From an uncultured Holophagaceae bacterium (GTDB lineage Bacteria > Acidobacteriota > Holophagae > Holophagales > Holophagaceae): 7,945 nucleotides of DNA. A program made the position numbers and the translations under genes. Each line of letters opens with the position of its first letter. The stretch's first letter is position 1. Below, piece by piece: positions 6,735-7,945 of this stretch. Under the pieces are notes generated by a model. It was not told where the DNA came from. It saw only the letters and a list, made by a program, of their open reading frames with translations, and ran no database searches. The DNA is taken from contig CAIXHJ010000398.1 of assembly GCA_903919165.1 (NCBI GenBank), positions 1 through 7,945 on the forward strand, written 5' to 3'.

Positions 6735-6772
6735 CTAAATTTTAATATTTAGAAAATTATCAAAATATCATA
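6735..6772 (+). promoter_or_regulatory. AT-rich promoter/operator region of the sdpR-sdpI operon
   Basis: This stretch is almost entirely A and T in an otherwise GC-rich window and ends about 20 nt before the sdpR-like start. It holds overlapping inverted repeats: AATTTT/AAAATT (6738-6743 and 6753-6758) and ATATTT/AAATAT (6745-6750 and 6763-6768). ArsR-family autorepressors typically bind imperfect AT-rich palindromes at their own promoters, so this is the obvious operator candidate. The best promoter match, TTTAGA (6748-6753) with a 17-nt spacer and TATGCT (6771-6776), is only 4/6 at each box, so exact promoter positions are uncertain. The rest of the divergent gap (6619-6734) shows no gene and no convincing site. 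Confidence 0.5.
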
Positions 6773-6793
6773 TGCTTTCCATGGAGGCCCAGC

Positions 6794-7120
6794 ATGGAGG
6801 TTCATCCTCTGGTGTTCAAGGCGCTCGGCGACCCCACCCGTCGCGCGATCCTGGATCGCCTGAGAGGAGGCGATCTGAGCGCTGGGGACATCTCCCATGG
6901 ATTCGAGATCGGCAAGGCGAGCATCTCTCATCACCTGAACCTGCTCAAAGCAGCGGGCCTGGTGAAGTGCCGCCGCCAGGGACAGCAGCAGATCTACACG
7001 CTTCACACCACGGTCTTTCAGGAGGCCCTTCAATGGCTGATGACATTCTTCAAGGAACAGACCGAGGCTCCGAGCCCGAAAGAGGCCGGGAAATCGGGAA
7101 AGAATGGCTCGCGTGGCTGA
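6794..7120 (+). CDS. sdpR: ArsR-family repressor, SdpR autorepressor type
   Basis: A 108-residue winged-helix protein. The first 85 residues closely follow the SdpR pattern: VFKALGDPTRRAILDRLRGG at 7-26, then LSAGDI, recognition helix KASISHHLNLLKAAGLV, wing CRRQGQQQIYTL, and TTVFQEALQWLMTFF. The C-terminal 20 or so residues are polar and low in complexity. The CxC-type metal-binding motif of ArsR/SmtB sensors is missing (one cysteine only, at the start of the wing), which argues against metal sensing. In Bacillus subtilis SdpR represses sdpRI and is sequestered at the membrane by SdpI when the toxin SdpC is bound. ATG 6794 follows GGAGG (6783-6787) by 6 nt. Its last 88 nt also encode the start of the SdpI-like protein in another frame. 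Confidence 0.9.
   Translation: MEVHPLVFKALGDPTRRAILDRLRGGDLSAGDISHGFEIGKASISHHLNLLKAAGLVKCRRQGQQQIYTLHTTVFQEALQWLMTFFKEQTEAPSPKEAGKSGKNGSRG
7020..7025 (+). promoter_or_regulatory. Ribosome-binding site of sdpI inside sdpR
   Basis: AGGAGG lies 7 nt before ATG 7033, within the coding sequence of the upstream repressor. It is the strongest reason for placing the sdpI start inside sdpR and not after it. Confidence 0.7.
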
Positions 7121-7758
7121 TACTCACCATGCTCTGGGGCTTCAGCCTCTGGGCCATGGGGCGGCTGCCGGGTCGCGTACCCATGCACTGGAACTTCGCG
7201 GGCGAGGTGGATGGATGGGGGACGCCGCTCATGGCTTCTCTGCTCGCTCCCGCAATCGCGACAGGAGCCTACCTGCTGATCCTCGGCTATGACTGGGGCG
7301 GATTGGATTTCAAAGCCGCCCGCGCCATGTCTCCTTCCACCACGCGGCAGGTGAGGATTTTAATGTTATTGCTGATTGGCGGAATGCACGGTTCGATCCT
7401 GTGGACCTCCCTGCATGGTGGTATAGCGTCCTCCAGCCGGATGACCCTAATTCTTTCAACCTTCTTTGTTCTCCTTGGCAACCTCATGCCCCGGCTGGAA
7501 CCCAATGCCTGGGCCGGGATCCGTATCCCGCCCACGCTGGAAAGCCGCGAAGTTTGGAAGCGCACTCACAGGATGTGCGGCAGATGGCTCATGGTGGCCG
7601 GGCTGGTAGGAATTCCCGCCAGCCTGCTACCGGAGCGGATCGCGAATGGTCTGCTTCTCCCATTGGTTGGCCTCCCGCTGCTTGGGGCCATCGTCTACGC
7701 ATACTGGATCCGGCACCAGATGGACCATCCCGCCACTCCCCCTGCGGAGGCCCCATGA
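7033..7758 (+). CDS. sdpI: SdpI-family integral membrane protein (DUF1648 plus SdpI domain)
   Basis: A 241-residue inner-membrane protein with about six hydrophobic segments. After a polar cytoplasmic tail of about 24 residues comes helix 1 (25-42), then the DUF1648 signature LPGRVPMHWNFAGEVDGWG (45-63). Further membrane helices follow, and the C-terminal SdpI hallmark GIRIPPTLESREVWKRTHR sits after NLMPRLEPNAWA. In B. subtilis SdpI gives immunity to the SdpC toxin and relays its presence by holding SdpR at the membrane; related proteins exist in many bacteria without SdpC. ATG 7033 is chosen for its strong upstream AGGAGG; it overlaps sdpR by 88 nt in a different frame. A later ATG (7129) would lie inside helix 1. 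The in-frame extension back to 6772 reads through sdpR out of frame and is not believable. Function here is not proven to be immunity. Confidence 0.9.
   Translation: MADDILQGTDRGSEPERGREIGKEWLAWLILTMLWGFSLWAMGRLPGRVPMHWNFAGEVDGWGTPLMASLLAPAIATGAYLLILGYDWGGLDFKAARAMSPSTTRQVRILMLLLIGGMHGSILWTSLHGGIASSSRMTLILSTFFVLLGNLMPRLEPNAWAGIRIPPTLESREVWKRTHRMCGRWLMVAGLVGIPASLLPERIANGLLLPLVGLPLLGAIVYAYWIRHQMDHPATPPAEAP
7746..7750 (+). promoter_or_regulatory. Ribosome-binding site of the hydrolase-like gene
   Basis: GGAGG ends 4 nt before ATG 7755, inside the end of sdpI. It supports the start of the partial downstream gene. Confidence 0.6.
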
Positions 7759-7945
7759 TCCGTGCCGCACTGCTGGCTTTCGCCCTGGCTCTTCCAACTC
7801 TCGCCCAGGCCTCTCCCGGCGCAACAGATCGGGAAATTGGATTCGCCGGCTTCAACGCCTTTCCACTGAAAGCCAGCGCGAAGGCCGGCGGCACCCATCC
7901 CTATTTCGCGGTGATGGTCGCCGGATCGGGACCGACGGATCGCGA
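7755..7945 (+). CDS. Secreted alpha/beta-hydrolase-like protein, N-terminal part (partial)
   Basis: The gene runs off the right edge after 63 complete codons. The protein begins with a typical Sec signal peptide, MIRAALLAFALALPTLAQA, with cleavage likely after the AQA at residues 17-19. The mature start contains EIGFAGFNAFPLKASAKAGG and then YFAVMVAGSGPTDRD. The phrase V-A-G-S-G-P-T-D-R-D is characteristic of the first strand and oxyanion-hole region of alpha/beta hydrolases related to S9 peptidases and esterases. The catalytic Ser-Asp-His residues would lie beyond the window. The ATG overlaps the sdpI stop as ATGA, so the two genes are almost certainly translated from one message. The substrate is unknown; it would act outside the inner membrane. 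Confidence 0.75.
   Translation, partial: MIRAALLAFALALPTLAQASPGATDREIGFAGFNAFPLKASAKAGGTHPYFAVMVAGSGPTDR

Noticed and set aside
6772..7032. In-frame N-terminal extension of the SdpI-like protein back to 6772
   Set aside because: The added residues are Ser/Arg/Pro/Gly-rich nonsense read out of frame through sdpR; the hydrophobic SdpI pattern and a good ribosome-binding site point to 7033.
7589..7898. Minus-strand open frames opposite sdpI and the hydrolase gene
   Set aside because: Antisense shadows with no recognisable domains over two coupled, well-supported genes.

Overview
The window is GC-rich, densely coded DNA, most likely from a Gram-negative chromosome. The Gram-negative call rests on a TolC-type outer-membrane channel encoded with an EmrA/EmrB pair. 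A two-subunit 2-oxoacid:ferredoxin oxidoreductase next to a ferritin-like diiron protein suggests an anaerobic or microaerobic lifestyle. Gene content would suit Acidobacteriota of the Holophaga/Geothrix type or a deltaproteobacterium-like lineage, but this taxonomic guess comes from general impression and no search was run.

Layout. (1) Positions 1-1630, plus strand: the 3' end of korA, then korB, then a ferritin-like/rubrerythrin-type gene. Gaps are only 8 and 10 nt, so this looks like one operon. (2) Positions 1631-1834: the gap between converging transcription units. Most of it is an imperfect inverted-repeat element of about 150 bp with TTCACCACGAAG-type arms, a candidate non-autonomous repeat and possible bidirectional terminator. 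(3) Positions 1835-6542, minus strand: a complete tripartite drug-efflux operon, transcribed marR > tolC-like > emrA > emrB. The marR promoter is unusually readable: TTGACA, a 17-nt spacer and TATATT, with a palindromic operator ACTGCC-AA-GGCAGT over the expected start of transcription. (4) Positions 6603-6793: a divergent control region ending in a very AT-rich patch before the next operon. (5) Positions 6794-7945, plus strand: an SdpR-type ArsR autorepressor, an SdpI-family membrane protein overlapping it by 88 nt, and the beginning of a secreted alpha/beta-hydrolase-like protein coupled by ATGA.

How it works together. KorA and KorB would interconvert a 2-oxoacid plus CoA with the acyl-CoA and CO2, using ferredoxin as electron carrier; the adjacent diiron protein may protect against oxygen or peroxide or handle iron. 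The MarR repressor probably senses a toxic compound and releases the efflux operon, whose three products span both membranes. The sdpR-sdpI pair resembles the Bacillus immunity/signalling module, but no sdpC-like toxin gene is visible here, so its role is open. I see no tRNA, rRNA, CRISPR array, transposase or phage gene. Apart from the repeat element and the sdpR-sdpI-hydrolase arrangement, the region is made of well-known families.
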